64,000 bases of DNA from Cristatella mucedo (GCA_009760855.2 WPIO01000003.1:9556501-9620500); one strand, 5' to 3'. Numbered from the stretch's first letter, positions 35,450 to 46,890 are shown. Numbers and translations: made by a program. Notes: a model not told the origin generated them from the sequence alone.

Positions 35450-36572
35450 AGAGAGAGACTTGAAAGTAGCAACTCAGGAGAAGTGAAGAGTAACAAACGA
35501 AATTGCTGTTAGCACGAGACAATTGCCAGACTTATGCTTAAACAGGAAGTCCCGATCGTCCTTGCTTCTCGGTAGAAATAACATCGTCTGCAGCGCTGAT
35601 CTTGTCAGTGTGCAGTTCAAGAAGACGTCTCTTGTCTGCGACTGAAAACTGCTTGCCTACAAAGAAGAGTTTCCTATTTATATACATGGTATATAACACA
35701 TCTCGGCTCCGAGCAACATGCTGTATCGAGCATTACGAGCCCCTTGGGGCTGCGGGCCGGCCTAAATTCCGCCAGTAGCCGCGGGACAGATGCCGGGGGA
35801 CAGGTATAGGCAGCTACAGGAGCTCCGAGCAACGTGCGCGTGCACCGAGAAACCAAGCAGAAAATAGCAACAGAGAGACTGCTGTCGCAAAAGGTAACGA
35901 ACAAGTGACAGCAGCAGCCGCTAGTAAGGGTGAGGCGGAGGCCTGATGACGCACTATTTACACGTAAATGTCCAATAACATTCGTCACTAGGTCCATACA
36001 TGGTGCGAAGGAAGCCCGTGAGTAACGAGAGGAAGACGATGAAGCAACCCTGCGTCTGTATCGTATGAGCGGGCGTGCATCCTGCTTTGGGCTGCTATCT
36101 TCCAGGGCCTGATGGCAGCCAATTCTGTCTCGGGCCGTTCTGTTCGTGTGAATGGTTCGCCGATCACCGGCCGAGCACTAATGTGAGTGGCTGAGTCACG
36201 CTCAAAGTGTGGCATCCTGAGCTGAATAGCACTGGAATGCTTGGCATGTCCGAGTGGGGTGGGGGCCCTGCGATAATTACTTGCCATTAATGTCGGTGGG
36301 AGGCTCGGCATGCGACATGTATTGAGCAAGAACGGGCTCAGAAAGTCCCATTCCTGTCGTTGCCGCCCGCCCACAAACTACAGAGCTTCTCTACTGTCCC
36401 GACTAACGTCCTCTAGATTCAGATTAGCAGTTCAGACTTTGCTGACAGGAGATTAAAATCGTGATGCCAATTCTTGATGTGGATTAGGATTCTAATGAAC
36501 AGAAATATAGAGTATACTACTTTCCGCTTTGTAGGAAGCTTCACGACAACCAGCAGCTGCAGTAAATAAATG
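35450..36572. other. GC-rich stretch, no gene recognised
   Basis: Long but featureless frames on the minus strand (35674-35997 and 35988-36374). They show no recognisable domain and no convincing splice context. Confidence 0.3.
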
Positions 36573-36713
36573 AATATTAGCTGATTTAACAGCCTCGTTT
36601 GTATAGAGACAGAAGAGCCTTAACGGCTACAAGCACCGCTTGCATGTGTCAATTGAGGATCACTCATTGCAGGATACGAACCTGCGACCTCAGTCGTGAA
36701 GAGCTATCGCGTC
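36573..36713 (-). mobile_element. SINE-1, 5'-truncated
   Basis: Reverse copy with tail 'tattagctgatttaacagcc', body 'ccttaacggctacaagcacc', reversed B box 'caggatacgaacc' and part of the head. Confidence 0.7.
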
Positions 36714-37070
36714 AGTATCGTGTTAAGATACCTGAGAACTGGTGCTGTATCTGAGAGGCGTGATTCGTGAGGCTCAGGCTCCTATATCATTTCTGGTGAA
36801 AATAAGCTGACCGATGGAGCCATGCGGTGGTATTACCCGAGAAATATAGCATGCACACATGTTATCATGTCTACTTACTGCAGAAGAACGTCTAGATCGA
36901 CGTACATCACCTAATGCAATACCGGGAAAGCCTCTGTACTTCTTAGGTCAGATGCTTTAATATTTTCGTTGACCAAACGGTTAATACAATGCAAGAATAA
37001 ACCACTAGCAAGATTTACGTGGCATATCGTTGCTTGACGTACTAATGGTTCATTCTAAGTCCATTCAATC

Positions 37071-37702
37071 TTAATAATAATAAAAATAATAATAATACGT
37101 TTGTGTAGCGCCTTCAGAGAGCCGAATCTCGCTCTAGGTACGTTACAGATGCTGCATAGAAAGCATTAACAAATGTTTGGTGGTAACCGCCGCAAGTATC
37201 AGTCATGCAAAGCAAGCAGGTACATGCAGACGAAGCACGAATCACTAAGACCTACCAAATGCTGTAATAAACAAGTGAGTTTTAAGCTTCATTTAAATGT
37301 CGTCATGTCAGGGGACGTTGTGACGTACATCGCTATTGAGTTCCAGGCTTTGGGAGCATAGGAACTAGGAGCACAATCTCCAATAGTTTTTAGGTTCGTA
37401 CGAGGTATGGCTAAACGATTCGAGTCAGAACAGTGGATTGCACGATTCTTCGCCTGGTGGGGAATAGTTCTGATGGTTAGGCTGGAGCCAGAGAAGAAAG
37501 AAGCCTAAAACTAAGTGACAGAACGTTGAAGTCGATACACTGCTTGATTGAAAACCAGTGCATGTCAGCGAGAAGTGGTGTGATGCGGCAATTTCGATGC
37601 TAACGACAGATGAGCCCAGCTGCCGAGTTTTGCACCAACTCTAAGCGTCTGATAGCACACGCAAGGAGATCAGCAAGCAGTGAGTTAGCAGAAGTCGAGA
37701 GC
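37071..37702 (-). mobile_element. LINE-A copy F, very old
   Basis: An AAT-rich end and a decayed hairpin ('gtagcgccttcagagagccg'), then text parallel to intact copies ('gttccaggctttgggagcat', 'gagttttgcaccaactctaa'). No usable frame. It stops at the 'gcagaagtcgaga' point, close to where copy H at 44635 is truncated. Confidence 0.75.
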
Positions 37703-38604
37703 TTAAGCTGTGGCTAGATGACTACGAATCAGCTATGCTGCTAGAAGGTATACCATATCGGTACACATATCATGTCTGCTGGCACGTGGATATTGCAATC
37801 GACATAGCACCCTCAGCATTGCCATGTGAGGAGCACAACCCATCAAACAGATGGGCTGACCTGTGGGCTCAGAGATAGGAGGCTCCACTAAGAGCTCCAC
37901 TAAGCTCTCACTAAGAGGCTCCAGCAATAAGATCCTGGATATACTTACTGGTTAGCTCGACGCATCAATTCCTGCGCTGATAGTTTGCCTCCTAAGGAGA
38001 CTAAACCAATAGGTCATGCTCTGTCCACCCACTACAGCCCATTTCCCGGTTCAATTAAAGAAGGAAACCCGTCACACCTGTCACTAGTACACAAGTAATT
38101 GCTATCTTGTGAATTTCGAGCAGGTGTTTAGGGATGTAACTACTGTTTCTTCGGGATTTTACACACCGAGCCAATGGTTTTTCGAATGCAGGTGAGAGTT
38201 TAGCCGTCCTGGAAGCTGTGAGAAGAACAGGTAGTGTGACACAGCGACGATCTACGTTGCGGTGGATACCGAAAGAGCTAGATCATTTTAGTGGCTTCAA
38301 GTTCTTTCTTAAGAGTAGTTTGGTCCTATCATTTTTTTATTGATTACCCTTAGAACAATTAGGTGGCGTTCTCACGCTACTCAGCCTCCCTTTCAAGTCA
38401 CTAGCTCAAAGGAAAGCTTGGGCTGGTGAGAAAGAATACTCTGGCACCACTCCGAAAGCCCTGCAGTAAAATCGATGACAACTGCATGTCCAGACATAGC
38501 AATACTCCGTACCTGCCAATTAGGCGGAGTCTCATCTTCAACGATAATGAAGTAGCCTACTCAAAAAGATATGAGGAAAAAGTACTTCCATCGTATAGCG
38601 TTTC

Positions 38605-38698
38605 AATAGAATCTCTATCCAGGAGCTTCACATATGCCGCTGGGCTCGACCCACGGCCGTGGTCGTTGAAGCATGCACTTTACCCATGGTCTAAACCG
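38605..38698 (-). mobile_element. SINE-2 fragment
   Basis: Reverse copy: half hairpin 'aatagaatctctatccagga', 'gcttcacatatgccg', reversed B-box-like 'gggctcgaccca', and head 'gcatgcactttacccatgg'. Confidence 0.55.
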
Positions 38699-38843
38699 GA
38701 GTGGACACGAAGTAGATCAGCTCCTGCCTGCTGCGACATTGTTAACTACACAAACACGTAATATGTTTATTTGTAGTGTCTTTCCTCAGCATCGTTGGCT
38801 TGCACAGTGTGCTATGTCTAATTTCATCATCGCTATTTTTTAC

Positions 38844-38988
38844 GTTAGTTGATTTAACAGCCTCATTTTTATAGCGGCAGAAGAGTCTTAACGGCTATCA
38901 CCACCGCTTGCAGCTGGAAATAAAGGATCGCTCACTGCAGGATTCGAATCCACGATCTCGGCCATGAAGAGCGAGCACCTTACCTGCT
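38844..38988 (-). mobile_element. SINE-1
   Basis: Reverse copy with 'gttgatttaacagcctcatt' and 'ggcagaagagtcttaacggc', then the reversed B box 'caggattcgaatcc'. The far end of the head is lost. Confidence 0.7.
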
Positions 38989-39121
38989 GTTGTAATGTAG
39001 GTATTTCAAGAAAACCACTGGTGCCTTCCGGTGGTGGCTCTCATTAAGTAATATGTCAATGCTCACGTGCTCGATTACAGACCGTTCTCATTGATTGCTT
39101 GACAGAATAAAAGATTCTTGA

Positions 39122-39383
39122 ACAACTGCGACGTTCACGACAGACAAGTCTAGCTGCAGAGTTTTGCACAAGCTGTAATCGCCTGTTTGCACATGCCATA
39201 CTTGCATGCTGACCTTGTGCATGTCAACACTAGCCATGTGATTCATGTTGTTTATCAATTATGATACTACTCACCATTCGATCGTGTTTCCTTTTCAGCA
39301 AATGTAAAGTGTCTAGAAAGAGATTAAGTTTTTTAAGGGCCCTATATCAAATTTAATTATTATTGTTATTATTCTTACTATTA
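39122..39383 (+). mobile_element. LINE-A copy G with inverted 5' part
   Basis: 39122-39197 is minus-strand LINE-A coding sequence ('gcgacgttcacgacagacaa', 'gagttttgcacaagctgtaa'). It joins directly to plus-strand LINE-A 3' UTR and hairpin at 39198-39383 ('cttgcatgctgacc' to an AT-rich tail). The inverted-5'-segment-then-direct-3'-segment order is the signature of twin priming during target-primed reverse transcription. Confidence 0.7.
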
Positions 39384-39778
39384 ATGCCCTTCGCTGGCTT
39401 TGACTTGGTAGGCCATGAAAAATAAAATGTATCTATTTACAAATTAATGAATGGTACAGCTACAAATAACTGCAACAAGAAAGTTAGTTCTCTCGTTTCG
39501 GTCTTTGTGACATTGCTTCAATTTTAAACTGCCTTTTTAATGCTTCAAATAAGCTCGACAACGACTTCGAGCTAATAATAGCACCTCCCTAGCAGGTGCA
39601 TGCATAGAAAGCACGACTTGCAGTAATTCAATTGAAGCTGCAAAGTATGAGAAGAACAAGAGCACGCTATCTGTACCCACAGTATGCATGAAAGTCCGTC
39701 CAATAACATTTTTTTCCAGCATTACAAACATGAGTATCGAGATTTTTTGTATCTGCAGCTTCTGGCTATAGAAAATTC

Positions 39779-39928
39779 CGAGCTGGTTTTGTCTAGCGGT
39801 TAAGGTGCTCGCCCCGACCAAGGTCTGACTGAGGTTGTGGGCTCGAGCCCCAAGGCATATGTGAAGCGCCTGAATAGAGATTAAGTTCTCTTGGGCGCTA
39901 TATAAATGAATTATATTATTATTATTTA
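39779..39928 (+). mobile_element. SINE-2, best copy
   Basis: Head 'gtctagcggttaaggtgctc', B-box-like 'gggctcgagcccc', then hairpin arms 'aagcgcctgaatagagatta' and 'agttctcttgggcgctatat' and the end 'aaatgaattatattattatt'. The hairpin and tail closely resemble LINE-A's. Confidence 0.8.
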
Positions 39929-40160
39929 TCTCTGAATTATACCAATGAGGGCTAGAGACTTTGTTGTTGGTAGAAGTTTGGACGCTGGTATTTTTTTATG
40001 CTGACATCTCTGCTGCATACATCAGCAATATATCTGCAATATCAGGGTTATGTGCTGGCATTTTTAGCCTCTTGGAAGCCGACCCAGATTCGGTGCCCTC
40101 TTCCTACTCCGCGATAGTCGCAGTTCAATATTATCTCAGAAGAGTTCGAGTATTTTTATA

Positions 40161-40860
40161 GTAATAATAATAATAATAGGTCATTTTTAAAGCACCTTAA
40201 GATAGATAAATCCGTATCCAGGCGCTTTACAACTAGCTGCAAGACAGTCAATAACCAAGCTTAATGGCATGCACGACGTAATGCTTAGAGAAGCACGCTA
40301 AAGCGAAGAAGTGGCGTACTTAAGCCCGCATACTAAAGCACACATGAAAATCCGAAGTCATCAATCTGTAGAGCATCTGGCTAGTAACGTGCTCTAAATT
40401 GTGCACAGGAATGCATCCAAGCATACGGAAACAAAAATGACGATTCACAGGGCGAAGAGAAAGCTGCCGGTAACACATCCATCTTCAGATGAGACCTAAA
40501 TGATGCAAGGTCATTGCGTGACCGTATCCGGAAGCAAGTTCCAGATTCTTTGTAAGTACTTAAGCGGTCATATGTGCAACCGAATAAAAAATTTCGATCG
40601 TCAAATGATTTCGAGTTATTTCGAGGGACGGCGAGATGACCGGATGCTAAGGAGCGTGTGGTGCAAGAGCACGTGACTGGTGGAGCAAGGTGATCGGTTA
40701 GGGAAGCTGGTGAAAACGAGTGAAGCGACCTGTGAGCCAGTGAGAGGAGCTTGAAGCCGAGTGAGAAGTTTTTTAGCTTAGTTTCTGCGAGAAAGATGGC
40801 CGACAAAGGTCTACAGAGCAAGACGGATGTGCCGGGCAGCTCGCGTCTCCTCACTAGATA
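40161..40860 (-). mobile_element. LINE-C copy
   Basis: (AAT)n start, hairpin with 'aaagcacc' and 'ggcgctttac' arms, then about 200 bp of UTR and a frame at 40381-40854 with reverse-transcriptase-tail features: FKLLSLAHRSLHSFSPASLT and SKSFDDRNFLF, ending near LASFRSHLK. It has the same layout as LINE-A but diverges strongly, so it is a separate family. Confidence 0.7.
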
Positions 40861-41697
40861 GTATGGGTTCGAATGTTTGCCTTATAGATCAGCCAACGAC
40901 GGAATTTCCAGAAATTTGCTGCAATTTACCAAATTGGTGAGCTCGATGGCACTTTTTCAGCACTTTGTTTCCTAGTGATTCTACTTGAAGAGGGCTACAT
41001 CTGTTCTACAACGCTAGGTAAGCTCAGATCGTTTCCTAGGTACAGCATGTCATTTCCTAATGGCTGTCTCCTCGAAATCATAGATGACGGTCATTCACCG
41101 GAAAGCAAACTTTGCGTTTGCAACGAAGAAACTGACTAACTTGAAATTAACCCCATTTGGATGAGAAAATGACTGATTTTAGTTTTATGGTTCACGTTAA
41201 GTCAAAAAAGGCAACAAATACCTCAAAATTAACACATTTACTCAAAAATCATAAACAATCAAACTCTCATCACCACTCAAACGGGTTGAGCAAAAAGTTG
41301 ACGGTGTAGTGATTTCCGGCTATAAAGCAAAAGCTTTCTCGAAGAAGAAACAGTCCCTTAACGTGTTTTCATGATACAGTCTTTGGTAACGACGTTCCAA
41401 GTTCAATATTCAGCCTGGTAAAAACCCCACCTTGCTCCTCTGAAGTAAGCTCCCACGTCTCTTTGCTTGACAAGATGGGCACACAGAAAATGGAATTTGG
41501 TGAAATTGTTGTTCTGCATACCGTTTTGGCAGAGTTCTTTAAGAGAGCTAGAACTAGCTGCTCATAGTTTTCAGTCTTGTGATTGGCTAGAAAGCCGTGA
41601 GTTACTGCCAATGAAACTGCTCCATTTCGTTTCTCCATCCTGCTCAGCTTCTCCGTGAACTCGTCGCACTATATAATCTTCTTTCTCGTTGGTCCGG

Positions 41698-41846
41698 CGA
41701 ATTGGTTTTGCCTAGTGGTTAAGGTGCCCTCCCCGACCAAGGTGTGGTTGAAGTCGTGAGCTCGAGCCCTGCAGCATATGTAAAGCGCCTGAATAGAGAA
41801 TAGGTTCTCTTAGGGAGTTATATAAATGAATTATATTATATATATT
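41698..41846 (+). mobile_element. SINE-2
   Basis: Head 'gcctagtggttaaggtgccc', B-box-like 'gagctcgagccct', hairpin 'gcgcctgaatagagaatagg' and end 'aaatgaattatattatatat'. Confidence 0.75.
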
Positions 41847-43254
41847 TTTAAGATATCAGCTTCAACCTTTGCCTCCGACAGCGATTGAAAGACATAGTGG
41901 AGGCACTAAAATGCCGCTGACTCATTGTCTTGAGCCGTGATAAATTGCTTGACGAGGCTGAGTTAGCGGTGCTGCAGGGGTGGCTGCAGCCCCTTCTGAG
42001 GGTCTAGCAGCCGCTACCACTCAATGTTGGTCTTCCCAAAAGAGGAAACATTTCGCATTGGCTGGTGCCTTATGGGATAGTGCGACTTAGTATGCCGGCT
42101 GTCCTATCTGCCAGGAAAATAAGAAAAATGGGTTAAACCACTTAGGACACCCATCAGCAGTGACACTGTTTTAAAATCGCATGACTCAGAGCCATCGTCG
42201 CTCTACTTAAACGCACTCTGCAAAACCTTGACACTGGTGCAGTCCTAGTTTAGGTACACGGAGTAAGCCAAGGGAATAGATCGGTACTTGTTCCAATTAG
42301 GTAACCGCATGGCTTTGAGGCTCCTGAATGAACTATCTATGAATAGGTACAATTTTCTCTCATTGCATCTGTATAGCCTCAAATAGACCTGCCACATTGT
42401 TGCAAAGGCACAATTCATCTTGCCGAATGACTAAGCAGAAAAATTGATGACGCGTTCTTTAATCTGTTACTCTTACACTTTCTTCAAACAAGTTCCATTC
42501 TTTTTTGAGCCTAGATGTAAGAAGCTTAGCATTACAACTCGAACAGTTACAGGTCTCTGATCAGATCGTTAAGGTCTTTCTGATTACAGAGGAATATCGC
42601 TTTCTCTTCTATGTAGACCGCATCTATGAAATTAAAATCGTGATCTGAAATACTTTCCTCGCTGTCTGAATTGGTGCTCTCTCCTGACGATGACTACCGA
42701 TCCCACTCCGCGGGCATGGCGACGGGCAGGAGTTCGGGCACTTTGGTTCTGGTGCGATCGATGAAGGAGTGCGTGGACGCGTGTGGACGGGCGGCGCGTG
42801 ATTCTCTTACTGTGCAATAACGCAAACTAAAACGCTCGCTTAAGGCACATGCACCGTTAAACTTGCATGGATGTCGTCGTCTGATCTTATGCCGACGACA
42901 TGGCCCTCACTAATTCAGGTAGCGGCACGATTCGCGCTATATTTGCGAACTGGACGCTCGAATCGCGACTAAACAGCACAGCAGGAGAATCGCACGATAT
43001 CATTGTCATGACCACAAAAGCAAAGCTTTTATTGAATAGTTGCTGTTTTCTCTATTATTTTAAGAAATAAGGAAATAGGAAAACACACTTTCTACTCAAA
43101 CACAGTAATTTAGATGTGCTCCCGCGCGTAATCCTCTGTCAGCGAAGTCTCATAAGTATTCACCCTTCGATACTACTTCTGCTAAAAGGCCGCCACGTAT
43201 ATGTACTAGCATTAGCAAGTCGCCCAATGACGGCACAATCAATGGCGTCGTACC
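41847..43254. other. No gene recognised
   Basis: About 1.4 kb with only short frames. No repeats I could define. Confidence 0.35.
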
Positions 43255-43540
43255 TGGCAAAACACCACTCGCATATGCGTGTAATGGCTCCATATCAAGC
43301 AGCATATTGACTTCAAGGTTAAGTAATAATAATAATACGTTTGATAAAGCGCCCTCCGAGAACTCAATCTCTGTCTAGGCGCTTTAAATTGACTTTTAGT
43401 TCCTTTCACTATCTTGCTGGGGCCGCTACCTATTCTCGTCAACTCCCTGCTGATGCTAAGCATAACGCTACTCGCTCGTCTGACTCAAATCGCCTCTAAT
43501 CCTACCTCAGATCCTAGAGAGACCATACGTCCAGTATCAA
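43255..43540 (+). mobile_element. LINE-A copy Q, very old, holding a nested tail
   Basis: The plus-strand sequence resumes across an insert: 'attgacttcaaggtt' before it and 'tgacttttagttcctttcac' after it are consecutive in intact LINE-A. Beyond, a frame resembling AKHNATRSSDSNRL follows the 'HQAKHRTTRFSESNSL' block of intact copies. Confidence 0.5.
43324..43391 (-). mobile_element. LINE-A 3' tail only, nested in copy Q
   Basis: Just (AAT)n, the hairpin ('gataaagcgccctccgagaa' / 'tctaggcgcttta') and nothing more, about 68 bp. An extreme 5' truncation. Confidence 0.65.
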
Positions 43541-43936
43541 TGCACTACAAACCTGAGCTCGGCAGGTACTCGATCTAGCCAAAGCGAGCCCATTATCCTA
43601 ACAAGCCCGACATGTATTCATACTTTGGCTCACAAAGCAAGGCCCGCAAAATTGTCTCAGAGGCACACGAGCGTCTTCTCAGCCAACGTGTACAGCAGTG
43701 AGTCTTCGCTTTGTTCGTTGCGAGGAGAGCCAGATGTGATGAGGCAGTGATTCGTCCACATGTCAATAATAATAAAAATGCATTTGATAAAGCGCCCTCA
43801 GGGAACTCAATCTCTCTCTAGGCGCTTTACATTTGCTGCAAAGGGAAATGCAATTGAATGGTAAGTAAAATCGTGCTTGATAAACAAACAGCACGAATAA
43901 CATGGTTAGGGGTGGAATGCACAGGGTCAGCATGCA

Positions 43937-44635
43937 ATAATAATAATAATAATAATATTGCACTTGATAAAGCGCCCTCAGAGAACTTAATCTCTTTCTA
44001 GGCGCTTTACATTTGCTGCAAAGTGATACGCAATAGAATAGTAAGTAAAATCATGCTTGAAAAACAAACAAAATGAATAACATGGTTAGGGGTTACATGC
44101 ACTGGGTCAGCATGCAAATGTGGTTAGTGGCAGCATGAACAGTGTCAGCACGCATAAGCACATCGAGGACGAATCACAAGGACCCACTAAATGCTGTCCT
44201 AAATAGGTATGTTTTTAAGTTTCTTTTAAATGTGGTCAGGTCAGGGGATGTTCTGATGCAGGTCGGGAGGGAGTTCCAGGCTGTGGGAGCATACGAGCTA
44301 AATGCACGGTCTCCAAAGGATTTAAGGTTTGTACGAAGTATTTCTAGACTGTTGGATTCCGAAAAGCGAGTGGTACGATGCTTTGCCTGATGGGGTAGTA
44401 TCTTTGAAAGATAGGCTGGAGCCATAGAATGAAGAGACCTAAAAGTGAGCGACAAAACCTTGAAGTCAATCCGTTGCTTGACTGGTAACCAGTGCAGGTC
44501 GGCGAGAAGTGGAGTAATGTGGCAACTGCGACGCTCACGACAGACAAGCCTAGCTGCAGAGTTTTGCACCAGCTGCAATCGCCTGATCGCACATGCTGGT
44601 AGGCCAGTAAGCAGTGAGTTGCAGAAGTCGAGACG
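43937..44635 (-). mobile_element. LINE-A copy H, young, inserted in copy I
   Basis: From (AAT)n at 43937 to the RLDFCNSLL codons at 44635, same orientation as its host. TGCA flanks both ends (43933-43936 and 44636-44639), a plausible short target-site duplication. Almost identical to the 3' part of the copies at 24832 and 54888. Confidence 0.9.
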
Positions 44636-44820
44636 TGCAAATGTGGTTAGTGGCAGAATGCACAGTGTCGGCAAGCATAAGCACATGAAGGACGAATCAC
44701 AGAGACCCACTAAGTGCTGTCCTAAATAGGTTTGTTTTCAAGTTGTTTTTAAATGTGGTCAAGTCAGGGAATGTTCTGACGCAAGTCGGGAGGGAGTTCC
44801 AGGCTTTGGGAGCATACGAA

Positions 44821-45071
44821 CCATTCTCGCCTCCTGACATGGAGCGCTCTAACGCGCGTTCGTGTTCGTTGCAGAATTCTTCCGAAAACCGAAGTTCTTG
44901 CGAACATCGTATACGGAAACGATACAGCTATGACCTGTTTAAAGTTATTCTGAAGAATGATATTACTCACCATTCAATTAAATTTCCCTTTGCAGCAACA
45001 GCAAAGCGCCTAGAAAGAGATTGAGTTCTCTGAGGGCGCTTTATCAAGTGCATCATTATTATTACTATTAC
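44821..45071 (+). mobile_element. Second insert in copy I, with LINE-A tail
   Basis: 44945-45071 is plus-strand LINE-A 3' end ('cattcaattaaatttccctt', hairpin, ATT-rich tail). The first ~120 bp (44821-44944) does not match LINE-A or either SINE and has no clear tRNA-like boxes. It may be a short chimeric or transduced sequence mobilised on a LINE-A tail. Confidence 0.6.
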
Positions 45072-45280
45072 ATGCATGGTCTCCAAAGAATTTGAGGTTT
45101 GTACGAGGTATTGGTATACTGTTGGATTCCGAAAAGCGGGTGGTACGATGCTTGGCCTGGTGGGTGAGTAGATCTGAGAGATAGGCTGGAGCCAAAGAAT
45201 GAAGGGACCTAAAAGTGAGCGACAAAACCTTGTAGTCAATCCGTTGCTTGACTGGGAGCCAGTGAAGATCGGCGAGAAGT

Positions 45281-46090
45281 CTGCAAGGCATCCGATGAAA
45301 AGTGCATTATTTGCTCCTGAATCTCAGGAAGTGGAACGAAAATATCTACCGCATTGGCACAGTTTTTCCAGAAGATTCAGATTGTAGAACTTCCTGAAGA
45401 AGACGTTGCGTCTTTGAACTTACTTTCGATATTTTTGGGGAATGTGAGCTTCCGGAAGAACAGCATAGGGCCCCAGAAACTTGTACGATTTAATCAGTAA
45501 TGCCTTCTTCATCGAAATTCCTCCCGAGTTGCTCACTTTTATAGTGAAACAACTGCCTTCAGTATTGTCTGCATCTGCGTCCGTATCGAAGAACCCGCGT
45601 TCTCAGCATCGCATATCGTTTCAGCTTGTCAGCCTACGACACAACTAAGACGGTGCCGTTTATTCATACAGCAATGTCAGATCTGCTATTGGCATGGTGC
45701 TCATAGTAGGCTGTCAACATGGTCGCCAGCTCATGTTTACATTTACGTTGAATAAACACGCTTTTAGTGATCTTTTCCAGTTAGAGTTTCTCTCTAATAT
45801 CTTAACAATAAACCCTAAACCCTGAGATCTAAACTCCAAGTCCAACAACTCAAACCTCGACAAAAATACAAAATATAATATAAATAAATAAAATAAATAA
45901 AATAATATAATAATATAAATAACATAATAATATAATATAAATAAATAAAAATACAAAATATAACCAGCAGACGACAAGTCGTAAGCCGCAGGCCGCGAAG
46001 CAGCCTCCGCAAAACGCAAACGCACCAAACCGTAAGCCATCCGACGGCCTAGCGGCGAGACCACAGAATGCGACCTTCGACCGCCGAATC
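45281..46090. other. No gene recognised; AT-rich block at 45855-45962
   Basis: The AT-rich block is a run of 'aaataaata' and 'ataatata' units. A 60-codon frame near 45320-45500 (reading FFQKIQIVELPEEDVASLNL) looks coding-like but has no start and no recognised match. Confidence 0.35.
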
Positions 46091-46093
46091 ATT

Positions 46094-46173
46094 GCAGCTT
46101 CGTTCGCCAAAGCTGCAACTCGGATAGGCGGCTCGAATCTCGCGCGACGCCGTGCGCGGCGCGAGATTCGAGC
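46094..46173. repeat. Two adjacent perfect inverted repeats
   Basis: GCAGCTT at 46094-46100 pairs with 46110-46116 (9-nt loop). GCTCGAATCTCGCGC at 46131-46145 pairs perfectly with 46159-46173 (13-nt loop). A GCC/GCT-rich triplet stretch follows at 46180-46230. Not part of any repeat family I could identify in the window. Confidence 0.85.
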
Positions 46174-46545
46174 GAGAAGAGCCGCCGCAAGCGCTGCCGC
46201 CGCCGCAGTCGCTGCCGCCGCCGAGGCTCTGCCTTGCCTGGACAGCTTCGTCTGGCCGCCTGGTAATTCGGACGTCTGCTGACGAAGGAGGAGAAAGATG
46301 AGACCTGGCGCGCCTCTCCGCGAAAGAGCCCACCGCATGACGTTGAGAAATTGCCCCGAAGGTTTCTCTTCATGAGGGCTCTGTTACATGCCCAGGCTTA
46401 CAAGCTCTGCCCACATTGCCTCCGCACGCCAGCGAAACTTGGCCAGCTCGCATTGACGTCAGGAAGCCGCACGTCAGAGAAAGGCATTGCCAGGCCACCC
46501 GAGAGTGTATCTGCGAGACTGCATACAATATGTGTATATGTGCAT

Positions 46546-46890
46546 ATGTATCTCCGTCTGTAACCCCACAAAACCACAAAGACTATGTGGATGTTACGCA
46601 GTAGCTCTTTGTATGGCGAACTCAAAGGCCTAAGTGGCTTTCGGTAGGCATTCGGTTGCCAACAGTCTTCATCTCAGGCTCAATGAAAAGCATAACTGAG
46701 TCAGGAGAGCAGCTGAGGTAGTAGTGAGTAGCATGGAATTAACAGCTCAGGACGGCTGGAAATGATGTGCCATAGTCGGCAGCAGGAGAGTAGATGTCGT
46801 TGCGTAAGAATTGTTGCAGCGAGTTCCACAGTCTAGGGCGTGCAGAGCGAAAGCTTCCGTCGCCAACGGTCTGTAAGTGAAGGAATGCGA
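46546..46890 (-). mobile_element. LINE-B copy c, 5'-truncated
   Basis: 3' motif 'atgtatctccgtctgtaacc', then 'actatgtggatgttacgcag', 'gagttccacagtctaggg' and 'gcgaaagcttccgtcgcc', collinear with copies a and b. It lacks the composite head. Confidence 0.8.

Larger units (their letters stand above)
43764..45280 (-). mobile_element. LINE-A copy I, host of two later insertions
   Basis: Three collinear pieces of one older copy: 43764-43936 (tail, hairpin, 3' UTR), 44636-44820 (rest of UTR and end of the coding region) and 45072-45280 (next coding part). They are separated by copy H and by a second insert. Read together they follow intact LINE-A without a gap of more than a few bases. Confidence 0.8.

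Noticed and set aside
33590-42560. Weak parallel between 33635-33800 and 42290-42560 ('ccattcttttttc', 'ttaggaaaccg')
   Set aside because: Spacing differs and the matches are short; not enough to call a repeat.
45810-45823. Telomere-like 'aaaccctaaaccct'
   Set aside because: Only two units, in AT-rich DNA with no further repeats; chance is sufficient.
46049-46373. Overlapping 94- to 162-codon frames on the minus strand
   Set aside because: Open in several frames at once because of GC-rich composition; no domain.
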